Below are positions 1-9,321 of a DNA stretch of 64,000 nt, one piece after another. The stretch is from the NCBI RefSeq assembly GCF_907164905.1, contig NZ_CAJRAF010000002.1:558001-622000 (forward strand), in the 5' to 3' direction. The DNA comes from Dyadobacter sp. CECT 9275 (GTDB taxonomy: Bacteria > Bacteroidota > Bacteroidia > Cytophagales > Spirosomataceae). A program made the translations under genes and the position numbers. Every line of letters starts with the position of its first letter. The first letter of the stretch is position 1. Under the pieces are notes generated by a model. That model searched no databases and was not told where the DNA came from. It saw nothing but the letters and a program-made list of their open reading frames with translations.

Positions 1-1
1 T

Positions 2-850
2 TTTGTAAATGACATAGCTGATACAGAAACGATCCATAAGCTCGCATCACTCGGTGTGAAAGCCATTGCCCTGCGCTGTGCCGGTTTCAACAATGTTAAT
101 TTGAAAACAGCGTATGAAAATGGCATAAAGGTTGTCAGAGTCCCGGCCTATTCTCCTGAAGCAGTGGCCGAACATGCCGTTGCTCTTATCCTGACGCTAA
201 ACCGCAAAACACACCGCGCTTACAACCGGGTGCGGGAAGGCAACTTTTCCATTGAAAACCTGACGGGTTTTAACCTTTATAAAAAAACGATTGGCGTGGT
301 GGGAACGGGATTAATCGGTACTGCTTTTTGCCGGATCATGCTGGGCTTCGGCTGTAAGGTTGTAGCTTTTGACATCAGACAGAATCAGGAATTAATCGAA
401 AAGGGTGTGATTTACGAGCCACTGGAAAAGGTACTTTTTGAAAGTGATATCATCTCGCTGCACTGCCCGCTCAATCCTTCAACGGCCCACATGATCGACA
501 AAAATGCGATCGACAAAATGAAAAACGGTGTGATGGTCATTAATACAAGCCGCGGAGGACTTGTGAATTCCATTGATACTATTGAGGGCCTGAAAAACGG
601 AAAAATTGGGTACCTCGGTATTGATGTCTACGAGCAGGAAAGCGAGCTGTTTTTTAAAGATCTGTCGGAAATGGTAATACAGGACGATGTCATGGCACGG
701 CTCATATCCTTTCCCAACGTACTCGTAACGGGGCATTTAGGATTTTTCACTAAAGAAGCACTGGAAGAAATCACCAGAATAACTTTACAGAACCTTTCTG
801 ACCTGGATGCTGGCCGCAGCCTGCAAAACGAAGTACCCTACACCGCCTGA
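2..850 (+). CDS. ldhA: D-lactate dehydrogenase / 2-hydroxyacid dehydrogenase, 5'-truncated by window edge
   Basis: NAD-dependent D-2-hydroxyacid dehydrogenase, probably reducing pyruvate to D-lactate in the cytoplasm. The frame is open from base 2, and codons upstream of the GTG at 56 read on as family sequence, so the true start lies outside the window. Visible motifs are LRCAGFNNV, typical of the LdhA branch, the nucleotide-binding GVVGTGLIGTAF, the TSRGG substrate Arg region, YEQES with the acidic partner, and the GHLGFFT segment with the catalytic His. The C-terminus looks complete. It is convergent with the desaturase gene and they share a hairpin terminator. The family is clear; preference for lactate over another hydroxyacid is inferred from LdhA-like motifs. 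Confidence 0.9.
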   Translation, partial: FVNDIADTETIHKLASLGVKAIALRCAGFNNVNLKTAYENGIKVVRVPAYSPEAVAEHAVALILTLNRKTHRAYNRVREGNFSIENLTGFNLYKKTIGVVGTGLIGTAFCRIMLGFGCKVVAFDIRQNQELIEKGVIYEPLEKVLFESDIISLHCPLNPSTAHMIDKNAIDKMKNGVMVINTSRGGLVNSIDTIEGLKNGKIGYLGIDVYEQESELFFKDLSEMVIQDDVMARLISFPNVLVTGHLGFFTKEALEEITRITLQNLSDLDAGRSLQNEVPYTA

Positions 851-860
851 ATTCGCTAAA

Positions 861-899
861 ACGGAAGATCCCCTGCCGTCCGGCAAGGGATCTTCCGTC
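861..899. terminator. Bidirectional hairpin terminator between convergent genes
   Basis: Two arms of 17 bases, pairing at 16, flank a short loop (left arm from ACGGAAGATCCC, right arm ending GGGATCTTCCGT). It sits between the ends of the convergent ldhA and desaturase genes. T-tracts are weak on both sides, so termination efficiency is uncertain. Confidence 0.75.
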
Positions 900-931
900 A
901 ACAACCCACTGCATAACGCTTACTGCTCCTC

Positions 932-1915
932 CTACCTGATCCAGCTAAATTCATATTTCAGATCGGGTATCTTGGTGCGCTCTGCAATACGGAGCAAACG
1001 CGCTGGTAAAGCCATCAGATAATCCCGGGCCTTTTCAGCTTTTTCATTCAGGCCTTTAACGGTTTCAATCTCCCATTCAATCAGCAGGGAGTCCAGTATT
1101 TCGATATAGTCATTGGTGGTATATACCCCCAATCGCTGAGCGGCATCCGAAAAATGGGAAAAGGTATCCCCCATCTTCACGCCGGTCTCCCTTAAGAAAT
1201 GGGCAGGCATTACAATTTTTTTGCGCATCATATCCTCGAGTGCCAGAATCAGTTCCGAAGGGTCTACCGCCAGAATCCTCGTAACAAAAGCCTTGTAAGC
1301 CTTTGCATGCCGCATTTCGTCGGAAGCAATCACACCGCAAATTTTGGAAAGGTGCGGATTTCCGAATTTTTTGGCGAGCGTTGCCGTTCGGCGGTGAGAC
1401 ACATTGGTAGCCAATTCCTGAAAAGAGGTATAGATAAAGTTACGGTAAGGATCACGGTCGGTCCCAATATCAAAACCATCTGCAATGAGGTATTGGGTGG
1501 ACACCTCCATCGCCCGCATGTTCACGCGCCCCGAGAGGTAAAGATATTTATTGAGCAGATCCCCATGACGGTTTTCTTCGGCTGTCCATGCACGTACCCA
1601 GCGCATCCAGCCATTTGGTTCTTCCACCTGGTTCACCCCGATCACATCTGCCAGCCACGATTCATACGTAGGAAGAGCTTCCTCCGTGATGGTATCCCCG
1701 ATCAAAACGGCGATATAATCGTAAGGCAATTCCATGCAGCTTTCCTGCAGTAATTTCACCTCGCTGATAAAATTCTCGCTGGATGCATCCGGTAAAAAAT
1801 CCGAAGGCTGCCAGTTATCTTCAATTGGTCTAAGGTACTCTGCGATCAGGCCGTCAAGGTCCTTTCCTACGTGTTGCATTACCTCAAGACGTTCGGCCGA
1901 AAGTGCGCTATCCAT
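932..1915 (-). CDS. Acyl-[acyl-carrier-protein] desaturase
   Basis: Soluble di-iron desaturase of the plant stearoyl-ACP desaturase (FAB2/DesA) family. It introduces a cis double bond into acyl-ACP using O2 and ferredoxin-type electrons, for membrane unsaturated fatty acids. The 327-residue length fits the family. Metal-ligand motifs are visible: an early Glu in ITEEAL (about 78-79), EENRH at 113-117 and DEMRH at 199-203, the two ExxH-type motifs of the helical bundle. There is no signal peptide or membrane segment, as expected. The ATG at 1915 is the first in frame, and the intergenic region upstream is shared with the divergent plsC gene, another lipid gene. The double-bond position cannot be read from sequence. 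Confidence 0.93.
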   Translation of the reverse strand: MDSALSAERLEVMQHVGKDLDGLIAEYLRPIEDNWQPSDFLPDASSENFISEVKLLQESCMELPYDYIAVLIGDTITEEALPTYESWLADVIGVNQVEEPNGWMRWVRAWTAEENRHGDLLNKYLYLSGRVNMRAMEVSTQYLIADGFDIGTDRDPYRNFIYTSFQELATNVSHRRTATLAKKFGNPHLSKICGVIASDEMRHAKAYKAFVTRILAVDPSELILALEDMMRKKIVMPAHFLRETGVKMGDTFSHFSDAAQRLGVYTTNDYIEILDSLLIEWEIETVKGLNEKAEKARDYLMALPARLLRIAERTKIPDLKYEFSWIR

Positions 1916-2034
1916 TATTAAATCTGTTTAAATCCAAAATACAGTGACACAAAGTACGGTAAATTAAAGTAAGTTTTGCATGACAATTCTCATTTCCCGG
2001 TCTACAATTTTTTATAAACACAACAGTTTTAAAC

Positions 2035-2042
2035 TATTTTTG
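2035..2042 (+). promoter_or_regulatory. TAnnTTTG -7 element upstream of plsC
   Basis: TATTTTTG matches the Bacteroidota -7 consensus TAnnTTTG and lies 17 bases before the plsC ATG. No clear TTTG -33 element was found at the proper spacing, so this is a one-box prediction. Confidence 0.4.
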
Positions 2043-2058
2043 CAGAAAAAAATAGTTA

Positions 2059-2802
2059 ATGAAAAAAATAATCGACTACCTCCTCAGTATTATTTACCTG
2101 ATACATTTCGGTTTATCTCTTGTCATTTTTCATGTAATTCAGGTGATCGCCTTCAATTTGTTTGGCAAGAAGGCACATCAGACCGTTGTCCATTATCTTA
2201 ATTTCAGCCTCAATTTCGGTTTGCATCTTACAGGCGCCCGTATAACATTCAGGAACCTGGGCCAATTGCCAGAAAACCGGCCCATCATTTTTATTGCCAA
2301 CCACCAGAGTATGTTCGATATCTCGGGAATGACCTGGTATCTACGGAAACATTATCCGCGTTTTGTCTCAAAAATTGAACTCGCAAAGGGAATTCCCAGC
2401 ATCTCTTACAATTTGCGGAACGGTGGCGCTGCCATAATAGACCGCAAAGATGGCAAAAAGGCACTGGTGGAAATTGCCAGGCTTGGCAAACTCATCCACG
2501 ACGAAAAAGCTTCCGCAATTATTTTCCCTGAAGGTACGCGTACTGCCAGTGGCAAAATGAGGGATTTCCAGCCAGGCGGAGTGGCCACACTGCTCAAACG
2601 TGCCCCGGACGCGCTGGTGGTGCCCATCGCTATCAAGGGAACCGGCAAACTTAACCCCAAAGGAATGTTCCCGCTGGTATCTTTTACCCCCCTTTCCTGG
2701 ACGGTTCTGTCAGGTATTGAGCCCGAAGGTAAAAAGCTGGAAGATATCCTGGCTTCGGCCCAGCAGTCCATCCAGCAGGTACTGGACAGTGAGGCCGTTT
2801 AA
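2059..2802 (+). CDS. plsC: 1-acyl-sn-glycerol-3-phosphate acyltransferase (PlsC family)
   Basis: Membrane-associated acyltransferase that converts lysophosphatidic acid to phosphatidic acid in phospholipid synthesis. An N-terminal hydrophobic segment (about 8-35) is followed by the catalytic NHQSMFD box (H82, D87; HX4D) and the FPEGTRT substrate-binding motif (about 156-162). The length of 247 residues is normal. It diverges from the acyl-ACP desaturase gene, so a fatty-acid source and a user are juxtaposed. PlsC homologues with other acyl acceptors exist, so the exact acceptor is inferred. Confidence 0.92.
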   Translation: MKKIIDYLLSIIYLIHFGLSLVIFHVIQVIAFNLFGKKAHQTVVHYLNFSLNFGLHLTGARITFRNLGQLPENRPIIFIANHQSMFDISGMTWYLRKHYPRFVSKIELAKGIPSISYNLRNGGAAIIDRKDGKKALVEIARLGKLIHDEKASAIIFPEGTRTASGKMRDFQPGGVATLLKRAPDALVVPIAIKGTGKLNPKGMFPLVSFTPLSWTVLSGIEPEGKKLEDILASAQQSIQQVLDSEAV

Positions 2803-3002
2803 ACAGCCAGTCAGACGTATTTTCAGCCGGGCTGAATCATGGAGACATAAAAAAATCAACAACAAACTGGTATTCAATTAGATAATAACGAATCCATTCC
2901 AACCCGGAAATTTCTTTTCTCCGTTTAACAATCGTTAACAATCCTCATTTAAACTTGGATGGGCTGGTCGTCTCTAACCGACGAACTTTAAAAATACAGC
3001 TC

Positions 3003-3413
3003 ATGAAAAAGATACTTTTTGCCGCCGCAGTTTTGTTTTTGGGATACACCAGTGCCAACGCACAATACCATTCCGACCGCAACCGGGACAGGGATTCTTA
3101 CCAACCCGATTATGACGAATACGACCGCAGCCGCGACAGAGCGCGCGATATCAATTACATGCAGCGTGAGGCCAAAGAACAAATTGCACGAGGAATGCAC
3201 AGTGGAAAGCTATCGCCCCGTGAAGCCAGTGTACTGATGCGGGAATATGATAAAATAGCAGATATGGAACACCGTTTCAGCCGTCGCGGTCATTTGTCGA
3301 ACAAGGAAAGACGAATCCTAACATCCGACCTTGAAAGGCTGATGGCCAAAACCTACCAGATGAGTAGCAGACGCGGGGATAACTGGGCACGCGACTACCG
3401 TCGCAGATACTAA
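3003..3413 (+). CDS. Small exported Arg/Asp-rich protein of unknown function
   Basis: Unrecognised. The ATG at 3003 was chosen because it begins a clear signal peptide (MKKILFAAAVLFLGYTSANA, cleavage about residue 20). An ATG-less extension upstream (from 2955) is basic and would bury the signal. The mature part opens with a charged, low-complexity Arg/Asp/Tyr stretch (about 22-50). A helical segment follows with GKLSPREASVLMREYDKI and HLSNKERRILTSDLERL, which read like two helix-turn-helix-like repeats each with a short loop, then a basic tail ending RRRY. It is likely periplasmic or surface-associated, and is monocistronic, ending at a hairpin terminator. Confidence 0.75.
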   Translation: MKKILFAAAVLFLGYTSANAQYHSDRNRDRDSYQPDYDEYDRSRDRARDINYMQREAKEQIARGMHSGKLSPREASVLMREYDKIADMEHRFSRRGHLSNKERRILTSDLERLMAKTYQMSSRRGDNWARDYRRRY

Positions 3414-3442
3414 TGACAGTTGAAGGTTTAGGGTAATTTTGG

Positions 3443-3475
3443 AAAGCACGCTGCCGCCTGGCGGGGTGCTTTTTA
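3443..3475 (+). terminator. Hairpin terminator with T-tract
   Basis: AAAGCA and CCGCC pair with GGCGG and TGCTTT, followed by TTTTT. It sits directly behind the small exported-protein gene, three bases before the convergent GNAT gene ends. Confidence 0.7.
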
Positions 3476-3477
3476 AA

Positions 3478-3918
3478 TTAAAAGTACCTTACAAGTTTGA
3501 CGTGGGATTTTTCGAAACCTTCGCGCTGGTAAAAACGGTGTGCGCTTTCCCGGTAATTGCGGGAGGTCACTTCTAGCTGAATGGCGCCTTTGCTTTTGGC
3601 AAAATCAACAAGATACCCCATCAACATTTTCCCTATTGCCTTGGAGCGGAACGCCTCTTCAACATACATCTCCTGAATTTCTCCCACTAATGCAGCATGG
3701 TGCAGCAGAGCCTGGATATGGCAGCTTCCCATACCTACGGGTTGTTGCCCATATTCCGCAATGTAGTATCTGATGGCATCATTTCTGATGTTTCTGAGGA
3801 AAACAAAATCAAAATTCATGCGATCCATCACCTTGTTTTCAAGGCCGCAAATCATGGTATACAGTATATCTGCATCCTTGTCCGTGGCTGGACGGATGGA
3901 TAAATCAAGCTCTCTCAT
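3478..3918 (-). CDS. GNAT-family N-acetyltransferase
   Basis: Acetyl-CoA-dependent acyltransferase of the GNAT fold (146 residues, normal for a single domain). The region around EIQEMYVEEAFRSKAIGKML (about 82-101) is the strand 4/helix 3 acetyl-CoA site, with RSKAIGK as a variant R/QxxGxG/A loop. AIQLEVTSRNYRESAHRFYQREGFEKS (about 113-139) is the canonical C-terminal half. The substrate is unknown. It starts four bases after the stop of the upstream NAD(P)-binding gene, so the two are very likely co-transcribed. Confidence 0.88.
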   Translation of the reverse strand: MRELDLSIRPATDKDADILYTMICGLENKVMDRMNFDFVFLRNIRNDAIRYYIAEYGQQPVGMGSCHIQALLHHAALVGEIQEMYVEEAFRSKAIGKMLMGYLVDFAKSKGAIQLEVTSRNYRESAHRFYQREGFEKSHVKLVRYF

Positions 3919-3922
3919 TCAT

Positions 3923-4582
3923 TTAATATTGCTGTAACTCTCCCGAATCATGGATAAAAATACCCTTTTCAGTATTTCTGGCCAAAGATAACATTGCATT
4001 GGCCACTTTAGAAGAATCTATGGCCCGGTATTTTTTCAATGCGCCCAGCATCAGAGGTTTAAAAATTTTGGAAACCACCTCCCCTATCTTTTCCCCCATA
4101 CGCGTTTCGGTTCTATCTCCCAACAGCAGGGAGGGTCGAAAGATGTGAAGCGTGGAATACCCCAACACCGAAAGCTGTTTTTCCGTCTCCCCCTTCACCT
4201 TATTGTAAAAAATAGACGAATTCGGATCAGCTCCCATGGCCGTTACAATCAGAAACTTTTCAGCACCGTTTTTAAGGCCCAGCTTTGCTATTTCTACAGG
4301 ATACTCCATATCCACCTTTCTGAAGGCCTCCTGTGAACCGGCCTTTTTAATGGTTGTGCCTAAGCAGCAAAAAATATCATCGGCGATGACCTTGGATGCA
4401 TCCGGTTTGTCAAAATCAAAAATCACCTCCGCCAGTTTAGTATTTCTTATCTGGGTCGGCTTTCTGACAAGTACAATTACTTTGGAATAATAGGGAGAAT
4501 GCAGCAGCTTGGTTAATAACTGGCCACCAATGAGCCCGGTGGCTCCCACAAGCAATGCGGTTTTTGTTTTACGATCGGTCAT
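3923..4582 (-). CDS. NAD(P)-binding Rossmann-fold oxidoreductase (atypical SDR, HTATIP2-like)
   Basis: A 219-residue atypical short-chain dehydrogenase/NAD(P)H-binding protein. The dinucleotide loop GATGLIGGQLL is at about 13-23, CLGTTIKKAG marks the middle strand, and the YNKVKGETE segment supplies the YxxxK pair of SDRs. This arrangement resembles the HTATIP2/YraR-like group. No substrate can be assigned. It is the first gene of a two-gene unit with the GNAT gene, separated by four bases. Confidence 0.82.
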   Translation of the reverse strand: MTDRKTKTALLVGATGLIGGQLLTKLLHSPYYSKVIVLVRKPTQIRNTKLAEVIFDFDKPDASKVIADDIFCCLGTTIKKAGSQEAFRKVDMEYPVEIAKLGLKNGAEKFLIVTAMGADPNSSIFYNKVKGETEKQLSVLGYSTLHIFRPSLLLGDRTETRMGEKIGEVVSKIFKPLMLGALKKYRAIDSSKVANAMLSLARNTEKGIFIHDSGELQQY

Positions 4583-4699
4583 ATGCTAGCCGGATTTCGT
4601 TTGGTATACCTTTCTTGAATAGAATGTTATTGCAAGTAACATAAAATTCATTCCTGTGCTAACATATTTATCCAAAACCGGCCGTTATTCATCACCAAC

Positions 4700-5068
4700 C
4701 TACTCGTTGGACCAGACTACCGTTCTTTTGCCATTTTCTCCTCTTACATTTTGCTGTAATTCCATTATTTCCGCTGGTGTGTACTTGCTGATGTCCACAC
4801 GCGTTCCATCACAGTGGTAAACCTGGCAGGCAATGCAGGACATGTAAATAACAGCGAAATCAAAAACCTGCTCCCCCCGCAGATTGACAAGCGTAACTTT
4901 CAGAAAGCCCTTTTCTTTCGATGCTGCCGATTGTTCAATCATATCCTTTAACCAGGGAAGATTTTGTGCAGGATCCTTTACACCACAAGCTTCAACACCA
5001 GCGCCAGGCGATTTGTCTTTACAGGATACAATCGTAAACAAGATGAGAAACAGTACAAGATTTTTCAT
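4700..5068 (-). CDS. Putative lipoprotein of unknown function
   Basis: Unrecognised 122-residue protein. The N-terminus is a lipoprotein signal: a hydrophobic stretch then IVSC as lipobox, with Cys16 as the lipidated residue. The mature part has several cysteines, including VEACGVKD and SCIACQVYHC, which could form disulfides in the periplasm. It appears monocistronic. Probably anchored to the outer membrane; the function is not known to me. Confidence 0.78.
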   Translation of the reverse strand: MKNLVLFLILFTIVSCKDKSPGAGVEACGVKDPAQNLPWLKDMIEQSAASKEKGFLKVTLVNLRGEQVFDFAVIYMSCIACQVYHCDGTRVDISKYTPAEIMELQQNVRGENGKRTVVWSNE

Positions 5069-5304
5069 ACAACGATTATTGGGTGATCAGTAACATGACA
5101 GATACTGATTGTAAAAGGTTGTAACCTACACCTCAATTATTAGTAACAAAATGACCGTGTACTCCCCAACAGGAAACGATGACGCAGTTTTTTGTCCAGT
5201 AAGCAGGTTACAAATTAATAAAAAGAGTTCCTAACTTTATCTTCCTGGTCACCGAACCGACAGAACGGTAATATTTTATAGTTACTCCTTTAAATCTCAG
5301 CCTG

Positions 5305-6573
5305 ATGAAACGACGAAAATTACTAAAGAGCCTTTCCGTGTTACCTCTCGCCGGTACAATTGGTACCTTGCATGCGGCTCCACCGAAAAAGCGGGACGTT
5401 ATCAAGGAACTTGGCATCCGCACTTTCATCAACGCGGCCGGAACGCTTACCTATATGTCGGGATGTATCATGGATGAGGAGGTAGTTGCAACCATTGAGC
5501 ATACTTCCGGCCATTTCTGTATGATTGACGAAGTACAGGATAAAGTTGGGGAGAAGATTGCACAATTGGTTCATTCAGAAGCGGCCATGGTAACCTGCGG
5601 AGCGTTTTCGGCCATGACGCTAGGCCTCGCAGGCGTTCTTACGGGTAACGATGTACGCAAAGTGGAACAACTGCCGCACCCCGCAGAAAACGGAATGAAG
5701 AGTGAGGTAATCTGTCAGAAATCTCACAACGAAAGGTATAATCACGCTTTTCTGAACACAGGCTGTCGGGTAATAGAAGTGGAGACTGTGGAAGACCTTG
5801 AAAATGCAATCAGCGAAAAAACGGCCTTGCTCCATTTTCTGAACATTACCGCGAACCAAGGAAAAATAAAACATGAGGAATGGATTGCCCTTGGCAAAAA
5901 ACACAATATCCCCACCTCCATTGACATTGCTGCCGACGTACCACCGGTTTCCAATCTGTGGAAATTTAATAATATGGGTTTTGACATGGTATTCATTTCT
6001 GGCGGAAAGGCGATTCGCGGCCCGCAGAGTGCCGGGATATTGATGGGTAAAAAGAATATCATCACTGCTGCGCGCCTCAATGCCCCTCCACGCGGATTTA
6101 CCGTGGCGCGCGGGCACAAGGTCAACAAGGAAGAAATTCTGGGAATGTATGTGGCGCTTGAAAAATTTGTTTCGGCCGATCACGACAAGGAATGGAAAAT
6201 GTGGGAAAGGAAAATCGCCGTCATAGAAAATGCGGTTAAAAGCATTCCCGGTATCTCTACTAAAATAACCATCCCGGAGCTGGGAAATATAACGCCCACG
6301 CTCACCGTAGCGTGGGACGATAAACTGATCAGATTAACAGGCCGGCAGTTGCGCGATAAACTGCGTTTTGGAAACCCGTCCATCGAAGCGGGCTTTTCGG
6401 GTTTACCACTATACCATTATCAGGCAGGTTCTGATTCCGTTGATCCCGCCGTGGCAGAAACACTGAAAGGTGGGAACCTGATAAGGCTTACAGCATGGAT
6501 GTTACAGCCAGGCGAAGAAAAAATAGTAGCAGACAGATTAAAGGAAGAACTCACAGCGGCATCCGGCAGCTGA
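5305..6573 (+). CDS. PLP-dependent enzyme of the SelA/class V-fold group, with export signal
   Basis: Fold-type I PLP enzyme related to SelA and to the D-glucosaminate-6-phosphate ammonia-lyase-like group. The Schiff-base lysine is probably K235 in ISGGKAIRGPQSAG, the signature of this group, and TCGAFSAMTLGLAG (about 97-110) fits the cofactor phosphate loop. The 422 residues are full length. Unusually, the protein begins with a twin-arginine-like signal (KRRK, then a hydrophobic run and a cleavage-like LHAA at about 22-25), which predicts a periplasmic PLP enzyme. The reaction is unknown; selenocysteine synthase is unlikely. A strong terminator follows, so it is separate from the DUF4838 gene downstream. 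Confidence 0.85.
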   Translation: MKRRKLLKSLSVLPLAGTIGTLHAAPPKKRDVIKELGIRTFINAAGTLTYMSGCIMDEEVVATIEHTSGHFCMIDEVQDKVGEKIAQLVHSEAAMVTCGAFSAMTLGLAGVLTGNDVRKVEQLPHPAENGMKSEVICQKSHNERYNHAFLNTGCRVIEVETVEDLENAISEKTALLHFLNITANQGKIKHEEWIALGKKHNIPTSIDIAADVPPVSNLWKFNNMGFDMVFISGGKAIRGPQSAGILMGKKNIITAARLNAPPRGFTVARGHKVNKEEILGMYVALEKFVSADHDKEWKMWERKIAVIENAVKSIPGISTKITIPELGNITPTLTVAWDDKLIRLTGRQLRDKLRFGNPSIEAGFSGLPLYHYQAGSDSVDPAVAETLKGGNLIRLTAWMLQPGEEKIVADRLKEELTAASGS

Positions 6574-6592
6574 CCAGCCATATTTTTATTCC

Positions 6593-6638
6593 AAAGCCAT
6601 CCTATCTGCTGATATCCGGCAGGCAGGATGGCTTTTTT
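6593..6638 (+). terminator. Hairpin terminator with T6 tract
   Basis: AAAGCCATCCT pairs with AGGATGGCTTT across an interior region that can pair further (GC/GC), followed by a T-tract. It lies directly downstream of the PLP-enzyme gene. Confidence 0.8.
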
Positions 6639-6750
6639 GATGATGAATTCGTCCTAGAAAATCACTTTTAAATACCGGATGGCCTTAATACCGGTTAAAT
6701 CAGTAATTAATTTGAATTCAACCTTACAGCCTTTCCCCCCATATCATGTT

Positions 6751-9312
6751 ATGATCAGGAAATCAATCGTTTTACTATTACTCACCTGCCTTTGGGCATC
6801 TGGTTTTAGCCAGGCACAAAATCTTCCCAGACAAACAGTCACCAATTATCAATGGATAAAAGACTGGCTGTTATGCGGACCCTTTCCCCTTGAAAAAACA
6901 ACAGATCCCGCTAAGCTCTGGGACCATTTTAAAGGCTACGAAACCGATTACCTGAAAAAATACGGAGGTGAAAGTAATCTCAGCGTTAAAGCAGGAAATC
7001 CTGTAGCCGTTGGCAAAAAATCAGTAAAGTGGATCGCGTACAGTACCACCGATTCCGTCGTCAATCTCCGCAGCGCCATTTCAAAAGATGCACCGGTCAT
7101 GGCCTATGCCTATACAGAGGTTAATTCGGATCAGGATCAGATGTACTTCCTAGCATTTGGGAGTAACGACGGCGGAAGCGTATGGCTGAACGGTTCCAAA
7201 GTATGGGATTTCTCCTTTGAAAGAGGTTTAAAAGTTGACAGCGACTTGGTACCTGTCATACTAAAAAAAGGAACCAACAAAATCCTCTGCAAAATAGAAC
7301 AGCGCGGTAACCTTTGGGAATTTTGTCTCCGGTTTTTGCCTTTTTCCAATCAGCAGCTTGCCAAAAATGATTTTTTAAAAATTGAAGCAAGGGAAAACAG
7401 CCAGGTTGAAATAACTTCCCAATACTCGGCTCAGGTTTTAAATGCACTGGCCAGCAAGGCGGATCTTACCATCTGGAATAGCCTGGGTCAAACGGTATTA
7501 AAGGAAGCACTGCCATCGGGTTACAAAGGCAAAATCAATTTAAATCCCAATCATTACCAGCTGTATAAAGCCCAGATAGACGTACAACTGAAAAATGGCG
7601 GTACCCTGCATCTTCAGCAGAAATTTTATGCCGGAAAAAGGGAAGAATATGTTCTTTTTCAAGACCGCAAAACAGCGTACCGGATTGCTCTGGATGCCAG
7701 TGCATCGGAATCTGAAAAGTGGGCCGCAGAGGAACTGCAGAAATGGCTGAAAGAAATAAGCGGCGCCGACTTCCCTATACAGAATCTGGACCAGCCTCAC
7801 AATGGTCCTCAGATCGTGCTGGGATACACCCCGCTTATCAAAGAAAGATTAAATGTGGAGGCTCCGGCAAAAAGTTTTGAGGGGTATCAGTATATCAACT
7901 CAGGGAGAGATATTCTGATTTTTGGCGGCAGCCAACGCGGAACGATGTATGGCGTGCTGGCTTTCCTGGAAAATGAGCTTGGCTGCCGGTGGTATACTCC
8001 TACCGTTAACAATATTCCAAAACGTAATGAACTGCGGTTTGCACGATTCGAGCATTCGGAACAGCCGGGTGTCCGCGTCCGGAATGACTTCTACTTTGAA
8101 GCGTTTGACCCCATCTGGGCCACCAGAAACAAAATGAACGGGTCTATGTCGGCACCCAAACAGCCCGGTGGGATCGAAAGCTACTGGGCCGTACATACCT
8201 TTTATCCGCTGATGCCTCCGGAAGAATTCTTTGGAAAACACCCGGAATACTATAGCCTCATCAACGGAAAGAGAGAACACGTGCGGGCACAACTATGCCT
8301 TACCAACCCCGACGTTCTTTCCATCATTACTGAAAGGATAAAAAAACGAATGCGTGAAAGTCCGGAATACCTGATTTATGATGTATCTCAGAACGACTGG
8401 CGGAATCCCTGCGAATGTGATCATTGCCAGGAAATTGTAAAACGCGAAGGCAGTGAGTCCGGGGTCATCGTATGGTTTGTGAACCAGGTGGCAGACGCCG
8501 TGGCCAAAGAGTTCCCGGACAAGTTCATCGGTACCCTTGCATATCAATATACCCGTAAACCCCCGCTTCACATCCGTCCTAAAGATAATGTGGTGGTACG
8601 TTTCTGCAGTATAGAATGTTGTTTTTCTCACGACTTTAATTCCTGTCCGGAAAACCAGGCTTTTTTGAAAGAGCTCAATGACTGGGCTTTCCGTGCGCCG
8701 CATCTTTACATCTGGGACTATGTGGTTAATTTTGGTCACTATCTGATGCCATTTCCCAATTTTGGCGTGCTTCAGTCCAATATTAAAACCTTTCAGAAGA
8801 ACAACGCCATCGGTATCATGGAGCAGGCTGCCTACCAGAGCCGTGGCGGCGAATTTGCCGAACTCAGGGCATATCTGATTGCCAAGTTACTCTGGAATCC
8901 CGACTGTAACGTTGAAAACACCATCAACGACTTCATGTATGGCTACTACGGCCGAAGCGGGAAATTTGTGCGGCAGTATTTTGACTTTCTGCATAGCCAG
9001 ATCACCCCGCAAACGCACATGTACCTGAATCTGAACCCCTCCGATGAAATCTTTTCGGAACAGCTCATCAGCCAATCTTATGATATTTTTGAAGAAGCCA
9101 AAAAGGTGGCGGATAACGAGGAAATTTTAAGACGCGTTGAGATGGCCTCACTTCCGATACTCTACCTTAAATGCAGACGAATGCCCGTACTGGCGAAGTA
9201 TGACGGCACTTATGCTTTGTTCTGCAAAATTACAGAAAGAGAAAACGTAACCTACTTTGCAGAGAGCGGCGGACGGGAAGCATTTCACGATCTTGTGAAA
9301 AATGCCCGATAA
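6751..9312 (+). CDS. DUF4838 domain-containing secreted protein
   Basis: Large exported protein (853 residues from the ATG at 6751, chosen because it opens a signal peptide MIRKSIVLLLLTCLWASG; a longer frame from 6679 adds a non-signal leader). Three regions are visible. About 30-220 is a jelly-roll-like segment. About 300-420 resembles the alpha-glucuronidase N-terminal domain (SESEKWAAEELQKWLKEISG). About 440-750 is the DUF4838 barrel-like domain, with ENELGCRWYTP, YDVSQNDW, CECDHCQ and ICCFS-like Cys-rich segments. By family it is probably a glycoside-hydrolase-like enzyme acting on glycans in the periplasm. No substrate can be read from sequence, and no susC/susD lies next to it. Confidence 0.83.
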   Translation: MIRKSIVLLLLTCLWASGFSQAQNLPRQTVTNYQWIKDWLLCGPFPLEKTTDPAKLWDHFKGYETDYLKKYGGESNLSVKAGNPVAVGKKSVKWIAYSTTDSVVNLRSAISKDAPVMAYAYTEVNSDQDQMYFLAFGSNDGGSVWLNGSKVWDFSFERGLKVDSDLVPVILKKGTNKILCKIEQRGNLWEFCLRFLPFSNQQLAKNDFLKIEARENSQVEITSQYSAQVLNALASKADLTIWNSLGQTVLKEALPSGYKGKINLNPNHYQLYKAQIDVQLKNGGTLHLQQKFYAGKREEYVLFQDRKTAYRIALDASASESEKWAAEELQKWLKEISGADFPIQNLDQPHNGPQIVLGYTPLIKERLNVEAPAKSFEGYQYINSGRDILIFGGSQRGTMYGVLAFLENELGCRWYTPTVNNIPKRNELRFARFEHSEQPGVRVRNDFYFEAFDPIWATRNKMNGSMSAPKQPGGIESYWAVHTFYPLMPPEEFFGKHPEYYSLINGKREHVRAQLCLTNPDVLSIITERIKKRMRESPEYLIYDVSQNDWRNPCECDHCQEIVKREGSESGVIVWFVNQVADAVAKEFPDKFIGTLAYQYTRKPPLHIRPKDNVVVRFCSIECCFSHDFNSCPENQAFLKELNDWAFRAPHLYIWDYVVNFGHYLMPFPNFGVLQSNIKTFQKNNAIGIMEQAAYQSRGGEFAELRAYLIAKLLWNPDCNVENTINDFMYGYYGRSGKFVRQYFDFLHSQITPQTHMYLNLNPSDEIFSEQLISQSYDIFEEAKKVADNEEILRRVEMASLPILYLKCRRMPVLAKYDGTYALFCKITERENVTYFAESGGREAFHDLVKNAR

Positions 9313-9321
9313 AACGAAAAA

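Noticed and set aside
2955..3002. Upstream in-frame extension of the small exported protein
   Set aside because: It would place 16 basic residues ahead of a good signal peptide; the ATG at 3003 is the better start.
5620..6183. Leftward open frame of 187 codons inside the PLP-enzyme gene
   Set aside because: Antisense shadow of the conserved PLP enzyme.
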